Assembly: GCF_014197105.1 (NCBI RefSeq) | Contig: NZ_JACIEV010000001.1 | Span: forward strand, 372,001 to 436,000 | Direction of reading: 5' to 3' | Source: Sphingomonas jinjuensis | GTDB lineage: Bacteria; Pseudomonadota; Alphaproteobacteria; Sphingomonadales; Sphingomonadaceae | Length of the DNA: 64,000 nucleotides | In this document: piece after piece, positions 42,836-50,002 of the stretch | Layout of the letters: every line of letters begins with the position of its first letter | Position numbering within the stretch: position 1 is the first letter of the stretch | The notes under the pieces: generated by a model | Seen by the model: the letters and a program-made list of their open reading frames with translations, nothing else | The model's database searches: none | Told to the model about the DNA's origin: nothing | Program-made: the position numbers and the translations under genes

Positions 42836-42889
42836 AACTCAAAACCCAAAACCTTGCCCCGTCCGCCCCGCTAAGCCAAAGCGCGCACC

Positions 42890-43798
42890 ATGATCCGTTT
42901 CCGCCTCGGCACCCGCGGCTCCCCCCTGGCGCTCACCCAGGCCGCGATGGTGCGCGCCGCGCTCGCCGCCGCGCACGGCTGGGCGGAGGACGAGATCGAG
43001 ACCGTCGTCATCCGCACCACCGGCGACCGGGTGCAGGATCGCCCGCTCGCCGAAATCGGCGGCAAGGCGTTGTGGACCAAGGAACTCGACCGCGCGCTGC
43101 TCGCGAACGAGATCGACGCCTGCGTCCATTCGATGAAGGACGTCGAGACCGTCCGTCCCGCCGAGATCGCGATCGCCGCGATGCTGCCGCGCGCCGACGT
43201 GCGCGACCGGCTGATCGGGGCCACCTCGATCGAGACGCTGCCGCACGGTGCGACCGTCGGCACCAGCTCGCCGCGCCGTCGCGCGCAACTGCTCCGCCAC
43301 CGCCCCGACCTCGCGATCGTCATGCTCCGCGGCAACGTCGACACCCGCCTCGCCAAGCTGGCGAGCGGCGAGGTGGATGCGACATTGCTGGCCGCGGCTG
43401 GGCTCGACCGGCTCGGCCGCGACGCGGGTCATGCCGTGCCGACCGAGGCGATGCTGCCCGCCCCGGCGCAGGGCGCGATCGGGATCGAAGCGCGCGCCGA
43501 CGATGTCCAGGTGCTCGCCGCCCTCGCCGCGATCGACGATGCGCCGACCAGCCGCTGCGTCCTCGCCGAGCGCGCGCTGCTCGCCGCACTCAAGGCGGAT
43601 TGCCACTCGCCCGTCGCCGCGCTTGCCGGCCTTGCCGGCGAGATGCTGACGCTCCGCGCCGAACTCATCAGCGAGGACGGCAGCGCCCATGTCGAGGGCA
43701 GCGGCGAGGGGATCGACGGCACCTGCGTCGGCCAGGAACTTGCCGCCGACCTGCTAACCCACGCGCCCGAGTCGGTGCGGCGATTGTTCGGCGGGTGA
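42890..43798 (+). CDS. hemC: Hydroxymethylbilane synthase (porphobilinogen deaminase)
   Basis: A 302-residue enzyme that joins four porphobilinogens. FRLGTRGSPLALTQAAMV, IRTTGDRVQDRPLAEIGGKA, WTKELDRALL, DACVHSMKDVETVRP (catalytic Asp/Lys loop) and VGTSSPRRRAQLLRHRPDL are conserved. The dipyrromethane Cys lies in KADCHSPVAALAG. ATG 42890 has no clear ribosome site. It overlaps hemD by 4 bases (GTGA). Confidence 0.95.
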   Translation: MIRFRLGTRGSPLALTQAAMVRAALAAAHGWAEDEIETVVIRTTGDRVQDRPLAEIGGKALWTKELDRALLANEIDACVHSMKDVETVRPAEIAIAAMLPRADVRDRLIGATSIETLPHGATVGTSSPRRRAQLLRHRPDLAIVMLRGNVDTRLAKLASGEVDATLLAAAGLDRLGRDAGHAVPTEAMLPAPAQGAIGIEARADDVQVLAALAAIDDAPTSRCVLAERALLAALKADCHSPVAALAGLAGEMLTLRAELISEDGSAHVEGSGEGIDGTCVGQELAADLLTHAPESVRRLFGG

Positions 43799-44463
43799 GC
43801 CTTCGCTTCGCCGTGCTCAGGCCGGAGCCCGGCAACGCCGCCACCGCCGCGCGCCTCGCCCGCCATGACGTGCTCCGCCTGCCGCTGTTCGTCGTCGGCC
43901 CGCTGGACTGGACACGGCCGCCACTCGGCGACGTCGATGCGCTTCTCGTCACCAGCGCCAATGCCGTGCGCCACGGCGGTGACGCCATGGCGTCGCTTCG
44001 CCATCTGCCGGTGATCGCAGTGGGTGCCGCGACCGCGCGTGCCGCCGAGGCTGCGGGCTTCGCGATCGCGGCCGTGGGCACGGGCGATGCGCGCGCGGCG
44101 CTGACGCTGGCAGCAGGCCGCCGCCTGCTTCACCTCACCGGCCGCGACCATGTCGCGCTGCCCGGCGTCCCCGCGCTTGCCGTCTATGCCGCCGATCCGG
44201 TCGAGCCGCCGCCGGCGGCGCTCGCCGACCTCGCCGGCCGTACCGCGCTGCTCCATTCGCCCCGCGCCGCCCGGCGGCTCGCCGAACTGGTCGGCGACGC
44301 CCGCCAAGCCATTGCCATCGCAGCGCTGGGTCCCGCCGTCGCCCAGGCGGCAGGCGCCGGATGGCGCGATGTCGTCGTCGCCGCCCAGCCGAGCGACATC
44401 GCGCTCGTCACGTGCGCGATTGACCGCGCCCGCGGCGGCGGAGATAACGACCGCCATGACTGA
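43795..44463 (+). CDS. hemD: Uroporphyrinogen-III synthase
   Basis: A 222-residue two-lobed enzyme that closes hydroxymethylbilane to uroporphyrinogen III. Sequence conservation is low as usual: FAVLRPEPGNAATAARLA, LLVTSANAVRHGG, PVIAVGAATARAAEAAGF, LLHLTGRDHVALP and TALLHSPRAARRLAELV fit the family. GTG 43795 is set by the GTGA overlap with hemC. Its last 8 bases overlap the start of the mitofilin-like gene. Confidence 0.9.
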   Translation: MSLRFAVLRPEPGNAATAARLARHDVLRLPLFVVGPLDWTRPPLGDVDALLVTSANAVRHGGDAMASLRHLPVIAVGAATARAAEAAGFAIAAVGTGDARAALTLAAGRRLLHLTGRDHVALPGVPALAVYAADPVEPPPAALADLAGRTALLHSPRAARRLAELVGDARQAIAIAALGPAVAQAAGAGWRDVVVAAQPSDIALVTCAIDRARGGGDNDRHD

Positions 44464-45331
44464 TCGAGCGCCCTCCGCGCCCCGCACGCGCGGCCATCGC
44501 ACCGCGCTCGTCGTCACCCTGATCCTGATCGCCTTCGCCGCGGGGCTGGTGCTGATGGGGATCGCGGTCCGCCGCGTCCATTGGCTCCAGCCCGACGACT
44601 CGGCCGCGACCCGCCCGGTCACGTCGAGCACCGCCAACCAGTTCACCCCCGCCGCGCCGCTCGACGCCAATGGCGAGCCCAACAGCGATCCCGCCGTTCT
44701 CGCGACGCGCGAGGCGGCGCTGGCGGCGCAGCTAACCGCGCTCGAGGCGCGCACGGCGGCGGTCAGTGCCGATGCCGCCGCGGCCAGCAACCAGGCCGGC
44801 CGCGCCGAAGCCGTGCTGGTCCTCGCCGCCGCTCGCCGCGCGATCGATCGGGGCCAGCCGCTCGGCTATCTCGAAGAGCAGCTGCGCCAGCGCTTCGGCA
44901 CGCTTCAGCCGCGCGCAGTCAACTATCTGATCCAGGCGGCGCATCATGCGGTGACGCTGGAGGATCTGCGCCAAGGCCTCGATGCCATTGCGCCCGAGAT
45001 CGCCGGCCCCGCCGACGACGGCTGGTTCTCGGGGCTGCGGCGCGAGATGTCGACGCTGATCGTCCTGCACAAGGCCGGCACCCCCTCGCCGCTCCCCGCC
45101 GACCGGCTCGACCGCATCCGCCGCCTGCTCGACGCCGGTCAGGTCCAGGCGGCCCGCGCCGAGGTGCAGCGGCTGCCGGGGGTCGACGACGCCGCCAACT
45201 GGATGACCGCCGCCGAACGCTACATCCTCGCTCGCCGCGCGCTCGACATCCTCGACAATACCGCGCTGTCGATGCCGGTCACGCCGGCGTCGGGCTCGAC
45301 CACTACCACGACGATCCAGCCGACGTCCTGA
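44456..45331 (+). CDS. Mitofilin (Mic60)-like inner-membrane protein
   Basis: A 291-residue protein: one N-terminal membrane helix (ALVVTLILIAFAAGLVLMGI), an Ala/Glu-rich helical segment with coiled-coil character (ATREAALAAQLTALEARTAA), then a helical C-terminal domain (RAEAVLVLAAARRAIDRGQP, LGYLEEQLRQRF). This layout directly after hemC-hemD matches the alphaproteobacterial mitofilin homologues thought to shape intracytoplasmic membranes. The coiled coil is short, so membership is probable and not certain. The start overlaps hemD by 8 bases. Confidence 0.78.
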   Translation: MTDRAPSAPRTRGHRTALVVTLILIAFAAGLVLMGIAVRRVHWLQPDDSAATRPVTSSTANQFTPAAPLDANGEPNSDPAVLATREAALAAQLTALEARTAAVSADAAAASNQAGRAEAVLVLAAARRAIDRGQPLGYLEEQLRQRFGTLQPRAVNYLIQAAHHAVTLEDLRQGLDAIAPEIAGPADDGWFSGLRREMSTLIVLHKAGTPSPLPADRLDRIRRLLDAGQVQAARAEVQRLPGVDDAANWMTAAERYILARRALDILDNTALSMPVTPASGSTTTTTIQPTS

Positions 45332-45392
45332 TCGCGCGTCCGGGTCCCCGGGGGGTTTGTCCCCGTCGCCATTCCGCCGTAAGCGAGCCGCC

Positions 45393-46175
45393 GTGAAAAT
45401 CGTCTCCTGGAATATCAATTCGGTCCGCTTCCGGATCGCGATCGTCGACCAGTTCCTGCGCGAGGTCGCGCCCGACATCCTGTGCCTCCAGGAAACCAAG
45501 GTTATCGACGCCGATTTCCCCAAGGATGCGTTTCGCGCGCTCGGCTATGACCATGTCATCATCCACGGCCAGCGGATGCACCATGGCGTCGCGATCATCA
45601 GCCGGGTGCCGCTGGTCGAGGACGACCGGCTCGACTGGCAGGCCAATCGCGAGGCGCGCCACGTCGGCGTCCGCCTGCCCAACGGCGTGCGGCTCGAGAA
45701 CGTCTACATCCCCGCAGGCGGCGACGTTCCCGATCGCGAGGTGAACCCCAAGTTCGGCCAGAAGCTCGACTTTCTCGAGCGGATGACCCGCTGGTCCGAG
45801 TCGCTCGATGGCCCGACAATCCTGACCGGCGACTTCAACGTCGCGCCGCTCGAATCGGACGTATGGAGCCATAAAGCGCTGCTCGACGTCGTCAGCCACA
45901 CGCCGATCGAGGTCGAGGCGCTCGCCCGGCTGCAGGCCGCGAACGACTGGGTCGACCTCGGCCGTCACTTCATCCCCGCGCCCGAGCGGCTCTACACCTG
46001 GTGGAGCTATCGCGCGAAGGACTGGGCGGCATCCGATCGCGGTCGCCGGCTCGACCATATGTGGGCGACGCGCGACGTTGCGGCGCAGGCGACCGGGCAC
46101 CAGGTATTCGAGCCGTGCCGCAGCTGGCTGAAGCCGTCCGACCACGTACCGATCATGACCGAGTTCGCCTTTTGA
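45393..46175 (+). CDS. xth: Exodeoxyribonuclease III
   Basis: A 260-residue EEP-fold AP endonuclease/3'-exonuclease of base-excision repair. VKIVSWNINSVRFR is the typical start; ILCLQETKVIDADFP (metal Glu), ILTGDFNVAPLESDVW (Asp/Asn), RRLDHMWATRD and PSDHVPIMTEF (catalytic Asp-His) are intact. GTG 45393 is used because the alternatives upstream lie before the family start. It overlaps ribA by 3-4 bases (TTGA). Confidence 0.95.
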   Translation: MKIVSWNINSVRFRIAIVDQFLREVAPDILCLQETKVIDADFPKDAFRALGYDHVIIHGQRMHHGVAIISRVPLVEDDRLDWQANREARHVGVRLPNGVRLENVYIPAGGDVPDREVNPKFGQKLDFLERMTRWSESLDGPTILTGDFNVAPLESDVWSHKALLDVVSHTPIEVEALARLQAANDWVDLGRHFIPAPERLYTWWSYRAKDWAASDRGRRLDHMWATRDVAAQATGHQVFEPCRSWLKPSDHVPIMTEFAF

Positions 46176-47218
46176 CCGACCCGCGTGCCGCCGCCCGCGC
46201 CATCGATGCGCTGCGCCGCGGCTGGCCGGTCGCGATCGACGGCGTCGCCTTGCTGGCGATCGAGACGGCTGATGCCGGGCGGCTGAAGGCCTTCGACCGG
46301 ACGGAACAGGCAGCGGTGCTGATTTCGTCGGGCCGCGCCGCGACGCTCAAGCTCGCCAACCAGATCGAGGCCGCCGACCCCGACCAGCCAGTGCTCGTCG
46401 ACAGGGCGCCGTGGCTCGACTTCGCCGCCGCCACCGCGCTCGCCGATCCCAGCCTCGACCTCGCGACCCCGTTGAAGGGCCCGTACCGCACGCTGCCGCT
46501 GGCGGATCCCGCGCCTGCCGCCGCAGCGCTCCGGCTCGCACGGATCGCCGGCCTGCTCCCCGCCTTCTTCGTCGGCGGCATCGGGGTCGAGGTCGCGATC
46601 ACCGCAGTCGACATCGACTCGCATGAGGATGCGACCCGGCTTCAGCTCGCCACCCGCGCGCGCCTGCCGGTCGAGGGTGCCGAGGACGCCGAGATCGTCG
46701 CCTTCCGTTCGCCCGAAAGCGCCGACGAGCATGTCGCGCTGCTGATCGGCCAGCCCGACGGCAATCCGCCGCTCGTCCGCCTGCATTCGGAATGCCTGAC
46801 CGGCGACGTCCTCGGCAGCCTGAAGTGCGATTGCGGTCCCCAGCTCACCGCCGCGATCCAGGCGATCAAGGCGAGCGGCTGGGGCATCCTGTTGTATCTG
46901 CGTCAGGAGGGCCGCGGCATCGGGCTCGTCAACAAGCTGCGCGCCTATGCGCTGCAGGACCAGGGATTCGACACCGTCGACGCCAACACGCGGCTCGGCT
47001 TCGCGGTCGACGCGCGCGATTTCGGCGTGGCGGCGCGGATGCTCGACCTGCTCGGCCAGCGCGGGGTCCGGCTGCTCACCAACAATCCGACCAAGGTCGC
47101 GGGGCTGGAGGCGGCGGGCGTCGCCGTCGTCGAGCGCGTGCCGCATTTCCTGCCGCCCAATCCGCACAACGAGCGCTATCTCGCCACCAAGCGCGACCGG
47201 ACCGGGCATCAGCTGTGA
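46172..47218 (+). CDS. ribA: GTP cyclohydrolase II, with extra N-terminal domain
   Basis: A 348-residue protein. The C-terminal 200 residues are RibA: zinc site ECLTGDVLGSLKCDCG, LYLRQEGRGIGLVNKLRAYA, QDQGFDTVDANTRLGF and LLTNNPTKVAGLEAAG. It opens GTP for riboflavin synthesis. The N-terminal 140 residues (DALRRGWPVAIDGVALLAIE, AAVLISSGRAATLKLANQIE) resemble a degenerate DHBP-synthase-like region found in alphaproteobacterial RibA. TTG 46172 is inferred from its TTGA overlap with xth. Confidence 0.92.
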   Translation: MTDPRAAARAIDALRRGWPVAIDGVALLAIETADAGRLKAFDRTEQAAVLISSGRAATLKLANQIEAADPDQPVLVDRAPWLDFAAATALADPSLDLATPLKGPYRTLPLADPAPAAAALRLARIAGLLPAFFVGGIGVEVAITAVDIDSHEDATRLQLATRARLPVEGAEDAEIVAFRSPESADEHVALLIGQPDGNPPLVRLHSECLTGDVLGSLKCDCGPQLTAAIQAIKASGWGILLYLRQEGRGIGLVNKLRAYALQDQGFDTVDANTRLGFAVDARDFGVAARMLDLLGQRGVRLLTNNPTKVAGLEAAGVAVVERVPHFLPPNPHNERYLATKRDRTGHQL

Positions 47219-47979
47219 TCGAAGCAGTCGAGCGCAGCGCCCGGCTGGCGCTGCCCGCGCTCACCGAGGTGGAGGTGCCCGGCTGGGTGATCCGGGTCAG
47301 CGGCGGGCCGACCAAGCGGGTCAACTCTGCCAATCCCACCGTCGCCGGCGCGCGGCTGGCCGACGTTCGGGTGGCTGCCGAGCGGCTTTACGCCGAGCAT
47401 GACCTTCCGGTCCGCTACCGATTGACGCCACTGGCCGAGCCCGATGCGGACTCGCTCCTCGCTGACGCTGGCCTGGCCCGCATTGACGAGTCGTGGACCA
47501 TGACGATGCGCCCGGTGCCGGCGCCGATCGACCCCGCGGTGACGATCGCCGCCGCCGTCGGTTCGACGTGGATGGAGGGACTCGCCGGCGCGCTCGGCTG
47601 GTCGGCCGATCAGCGCAATGGCCATGCGGCGCTGCTGGCACACGTCGAGCGGATGGGGGTGGCGACGCTGGTCGATGGCGGCGAGCCGGTCGGCTGGGGC
47701 ATCGCCGGCTTCGGCGACGGCCGCGCCTGCCTCTACGACATCGCGGTGGCGGCGGATCACCGAGGACAGGGCCTGGGCCAGCGGTTGGTCAGCGCGATCC
47801 TGGCCTGGGCGGCGGCAGAAGGCGCCGGCGAGGCCCTGCTCCAAGTGCTCGACGCCAACGAACCCGCGCGACGGCTGTATCGCGGCCTAGGGTTCGTCGA
47901 TGCCTATCCGTACCATTATCGAGTCGGCGTCGCTCCAAGCCGATCCTCCCCCGCCAGGGGGAGGTGGCAGCGACGCTGA
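47215..47979 (+). CDS. GNAT family N-acetyltransferase, C-terminus running into a repeat
   Basis: A 254-residue protein whose C-terminal half has the acetyl-CoA loop AVAADHRGQGLGQRLVSAIL and LLQVLDANEPARRLYRGLGF. The N-terminal half (VIRVSGGPTKRVNSANPTV) is typical of a two-domain GNAT subfamily. GTG 47215 overlaps the ribA stop (GTGA). After YHYRVGVA the last residues SRSSPARGRWQRR are encoded by a family D palindrome that begins at 47942, which supplies the stop codon. The native end was probably a few codons earlier. Substrate unknown. Confidence 0.88.
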   Translation: MIEAVERSARLALPALTEVEVPGWVIRVSGGPTKRVNSANPTVAGARLADVRVAAERLYAEHDLPVRYRLTPLAEPDADSLLADAGLARIDESWTMTMRPVPAPIDPAVTIAAAVGSTWMEGLAGALGWSADQRNGHAALLAHVERMGVATLVDGGEPVGWGIAGFGDGRACLYDIAVAADHRGQGLGQRLVSAILAWAAAEGAGEALLQVLDANEPARRLYRGLGFVDAYPYHYRVGVAPSRSSPARGRWQRR

Positions 47980-48075
47980 CGGAGGGGGAGGTAGGCGACG
48001 CTCGATCGATGATGCTGGGCTTCCGCCCCCTCCGTCACGCCTTCGGCGTGCCACCTCCCCCTGGCGGGGGAGGAT
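47942..48075. repeat. Palindromic repeat, family D, copy 3 (overlaps GNAT 3' end)
   Basis: GATCCTCCCCCGCCAGGGGG then AGGTGGCAGCGACGCTGACGG at the left; CCGTCACGCC, GTGCCACCTCCCCCTGGCGG then GGGAGGAT at the right. The left 38 bases are translated as the end of the upstream acetyltransferase. It separates convergent genes. Confidence 0.8.
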
Positions 48076-48102
48076 GGAGAAGGTCCGTTACCGGAGCGCC
48101 GC

Positions 48103-48876
48103 TCACTCCCGATAGCTCGGATCGATCCGGTCAAGCTTGCGCAGCAGCGCCGGCCACGCCAGCCGCTGCGCCAGCATGCCCATGCCCTGCGGGTTGGACT
48201 GGTGCGCCACCTTCTCCTCGACACCCTGATGCGGCTTGGTCAGGTTTTCGCGCCCGGCGCTCAGCATATGCACCTGCGCCTCGCACGCCCGCTCGAGGAA
48301 ATAGAGCCGGATGAAGCACGACGCGACGCTGTCGCCGACAGTCAGCGTGCCGTGGTTGCGCAGGATCATCGCATGCTTGTCGCCGATGTCCTGGACCAGC
48401 CGCTCGCGCTCTTCCAGGTCGGTCGCGATGCCTTCATAGTCGTGATAAGCGACGTCGTGGCTGGCGATCATCGCGGTCTGGGTGTGCGGCAGCAGGCCGA
48501 ATTCCATCGCCGACACCGCCTGGCCATGCGGCGTATGCAGGTGCATCACCGCCGCCGCATCCGCCCGTGCCATGTGCAGCGCCGAATGGATGGTGAAGCC
48601 CGCCGGATTGACCGGATGCCGACTCGGCCCGACCGGATCGCCCTCGACGTCGATCTTGACCAGGCTCGACGCGGTGATCTCCTCGAACATCATGTCGTAG
48701 GGATTGATGAGGAAATGATGCTCGGGCCCCGGGACCCGCGCCGACAGGTGCGTGAAGATCAGGTCGTCCCAGCCGTAATGCGCGACCAGCCGATAGGCGG
48801 CGGCGAGATCGACCCGCGCCTCCCATTCGCCGGGCGCCATCTGCGTGGCGGTGTCGACGGGGGCGAGCGTTGCCAT
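48103..48876 (-). CDS. Class II aldolase/adducin family protein
   Basis: A 257-residue protein of the L-fuculose-1-phosphate aldolase/adducin fold. Zinc ligands are visible in AVMHLHTPHGQAVSA (two His) and ILRNHGTLTVGD (third His); HLSARVPGPEHHFLINPYD is the substrate-side loop. Bacterial members include aldolases and decarboxylase-like enzymes; the substrate is not predictable. ATG 48876 follows GGAGA by 7 bases. It lies downstream of the tmRNA gene on the same strand, separated by a family B repeat. Confidence 0.85.
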   Translation of the reverse strand: MATLAPVDTATQMAPGEWEARVDLAAAYRLVAHYGWDDLIFTHLSARVPGPEHHFLINPYDMMFEEITASSLVKIDVEGDPVGPSRHPVNPAGFTIHSALHMARADAAAVMHLHTPHGQAVSAMEFGLLPHTQTAMIASHDVAYHDYEGIATDLEERERLVQDIGDKHAMILRNHGTLTVGDSVASCFIRLYFLERACEAQVHMLSAGRENLTKPHQGVEEKVAHQSNPQGMGMLAQRLAWPALLRKLDRIDPSYRE

Positions 48877-48967
48877 CGGGTCTCTCCAGTTGCTGTTTGC
48901 GACTGGTGTACGCCGGTTCGGTGGCAGGCTCAATCGGGGCCCTGCTTCCAATGCCTCGCCCCACAAC

Positions 48968-49050
48968 CGTCATCCTGAGCTCGTCTCAGGACCTCATTGA
49001 GGGGACGCCCACCCTTACCGGGAGATGCTGAACCAAGTTCAGCATGACGG
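48968..49050. repeat. Palindromic repeat, family B, copy 3, downstream of tmRNA
   Basis: CGTCATCCTGAGCTCGTCTC then AGGACCTC at the left; GATGCTGAACCAAGTTCAGC then ATGACGG at the right. It begins about 20 bases past the 3' end of the minus-strand tmRNA gene, so it may stop that transcript from entering the aldolase gene. Confidence 0.75.
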
Positions 49051-49072
49051 TCGTAGGATTTGGAAAAGAAGT

Positions 49073-49450
49073 GGGGAGCTTCTGTTGCCCGGTGCTCCCC
49101 GTACCGCTGGAATCCCCTTCTGTTGCCCGGTGGGGTCCGACCGCGCTATTTTGGAGTAACCTTAGGCCGTGAGGCCCTCAGTTACGCCGCAATCGCGAGT
49201 GCTTCGTTATCGTTGGCACTTGTGTAATGGGCCGTTGCGGTGGTCCCATTCCGAGCGAAAGACAGCGCTTTTCAACACACGTCGATCCTGGTTCGGCCCC
49301 ATCAGCGAAGCTGAGGCGCTCGGCGCCACGCTTCACGCGTGGTGCCGCTCGCGTCAGCTCCTGTGGTGGAGCCGCCGGGTACTGCCCCCGGGTCCGCTGC
49401 ATCTATTGCACGCAATCCTTTATCGCCATAGCCGACGGCGAACCGCCGGC
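49073..49450 (-). ncRNA. ssrA: Two-piece (circularly permuted) tmRNA
   Basis: Minus strand, 5' to 3'. An acceptor piece begins near 49450 with a hairpin closed by TTCG and ends CGGCTCCACCA (CCA end at 49364). A processed-out loop follows, then the coding piece starting at 49300 with GGGGCCGAACCAGGATCGAC. GGGGCCG pairs with CGGCTCC as the acceptor stem, but the halves are in reversed order, the alphaproteobacterial permutation. The tag frame is at 49217-49182. The 3' part has two hairpins with the same loop, ACCGGGCAACAGAA (stem 49073-49079 with 49094-49100, and one near 49113-49138). Outer ends are estimated. Confidence 0.92.
49182..49217 (-). other. tmRNA proteolysis-tag reading frame (ANDNEALAIAA)
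   Basis: Inside the tmRNA coding piece, GCC AAC GAT AAC GAA then GCA CTC GCG ATT GCG GCG TAA encodes ANDNEALAIAA and a stop. Tags beginning AND/AAND and ending in Ala-Ala are recognised by ClpXP through the terminal hydrophobic-Ala-Ala. The resume codon is GCC, preceded by CACAAGT. A GTAAC/GTTAC hairpin enclosing AGGGCC/GGCCT follows the stop codon, as expected for helix 5. Confidence 0.9.
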
Positions 49451-49456
49451 CCGACC

Positions 49457-49485
49457 GATGTAGGCGCGCATATGCTTCTGCGCAA
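49457..49485 (-). promoter_or_regulatory. Candidate ssrA promoter
   Basis: On the minus strand TTGCGC (49485-49480) is followed after exactly 17 bases by TACATC (49462-49457), and transcription would then begin near 49450-49453, just ahead of the first acceptor-piece hairpin. The match to the -35/-10 consensus is moderate. The same 90-base gap must also hold the promoter for the divergent Rrf2 gene. Confidence 0.4.
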
Positions 49486-49539
49486 TCACCGATCCGGGCC
49501 TTTCGCTCGCCACATTGGTGGCGCATAGGCGCGGACACC

Positions 49540-49971
49540 ATGTTGACCCAGCGTTCCCGGTACGCATTGCGTGCGATGCTTTTCCTGGCCGAGCAGTCCA
49601 CCGACGCCGCGCCCACCCCGATGACCCGGATCGCGGTCGAGTCGAACATTCCGCGCAAGTTTCTGGAGTTGATCCTCGCCGACCTGCGCGATGCCGGATT
49701 CCTGGTGTCGATGCGCGGCAAGATGGGCGGCTATCGCCTGGCCAAGCCGACGCACATGATTTCGATGGGCGACATCATCCGCACGATCGAAGGGCCGCTG
49801 GCGCTGGTCCCCTGCGTCAGCCGCACCGCCTATCGCCCCTGCGGCGATTGCAAGAGCGAAGCCGACTGCGCGATCCGCCACGCGATGATGCGCGTGCGTG
49901 ACGAGACGGCGCGGATCCTCGACGGCACCAGCCTGGCCGACGCGACGGCCGAGGAACTGGCGGTCGCCTGA
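49540..49971 (+). CDS. Rrf2 family transcriptional regulator with four-cysteine motif
   Basis: A 143-residue winged-helix regulator. MLTQRSRYALRAMLFLAEQS and ESNIPRKFLELILADLRDAG (recognition helix), then the wing RGKMGGYRLAKP are typical Rrf2. Cysteines at 92, 101, 104 and 110 (C-x8-C-x2-C-x5-C) could hold an iron-sulphur cluster; IscR and RirA use three, so the extra Cys is notable. It probably senses iron, Fe-S or redox status. No isc/suf genes are adjacent. Confidence 0.9.
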   Translation: MLTQRSRYALRAMLFLAEQSTDAAPTPMTRIAVESNIPRKFLELILADLRDAGFLVSMRGKMGGYRLAKPTHMISMGDIIRTIEGPLALVPCVSRTAYRPCGDCKSEADCAIRHAMMRVRDETARILDGTSLADATAEELAVA

Positions 49972-50002
49972 GACGTGACGCCGGCACCTACGACGTTGAC
50001 GA

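Noticed and set aside
42640..43794. Long plus-strand open frame running through the inverted repeat and hemC into hemD
   Set aside because: hemC is coded in another frame here; the real hemD starts at the GTG at 43795. The part in 42640-42840 is the repeat read as protein.
47942..48075. Possible insertion-sequence ends around the family D repeats
   Set aside because: No transposase reading frame is contained in or near any copy and no clear target-site duplication was seen.
49169..49528. Short open frames on both strands in the gap before the Rrf2 gene
   Set aside because: They cover the structured tmRNA (acceptor stem, tag, hairpins) and have no protein-like features.
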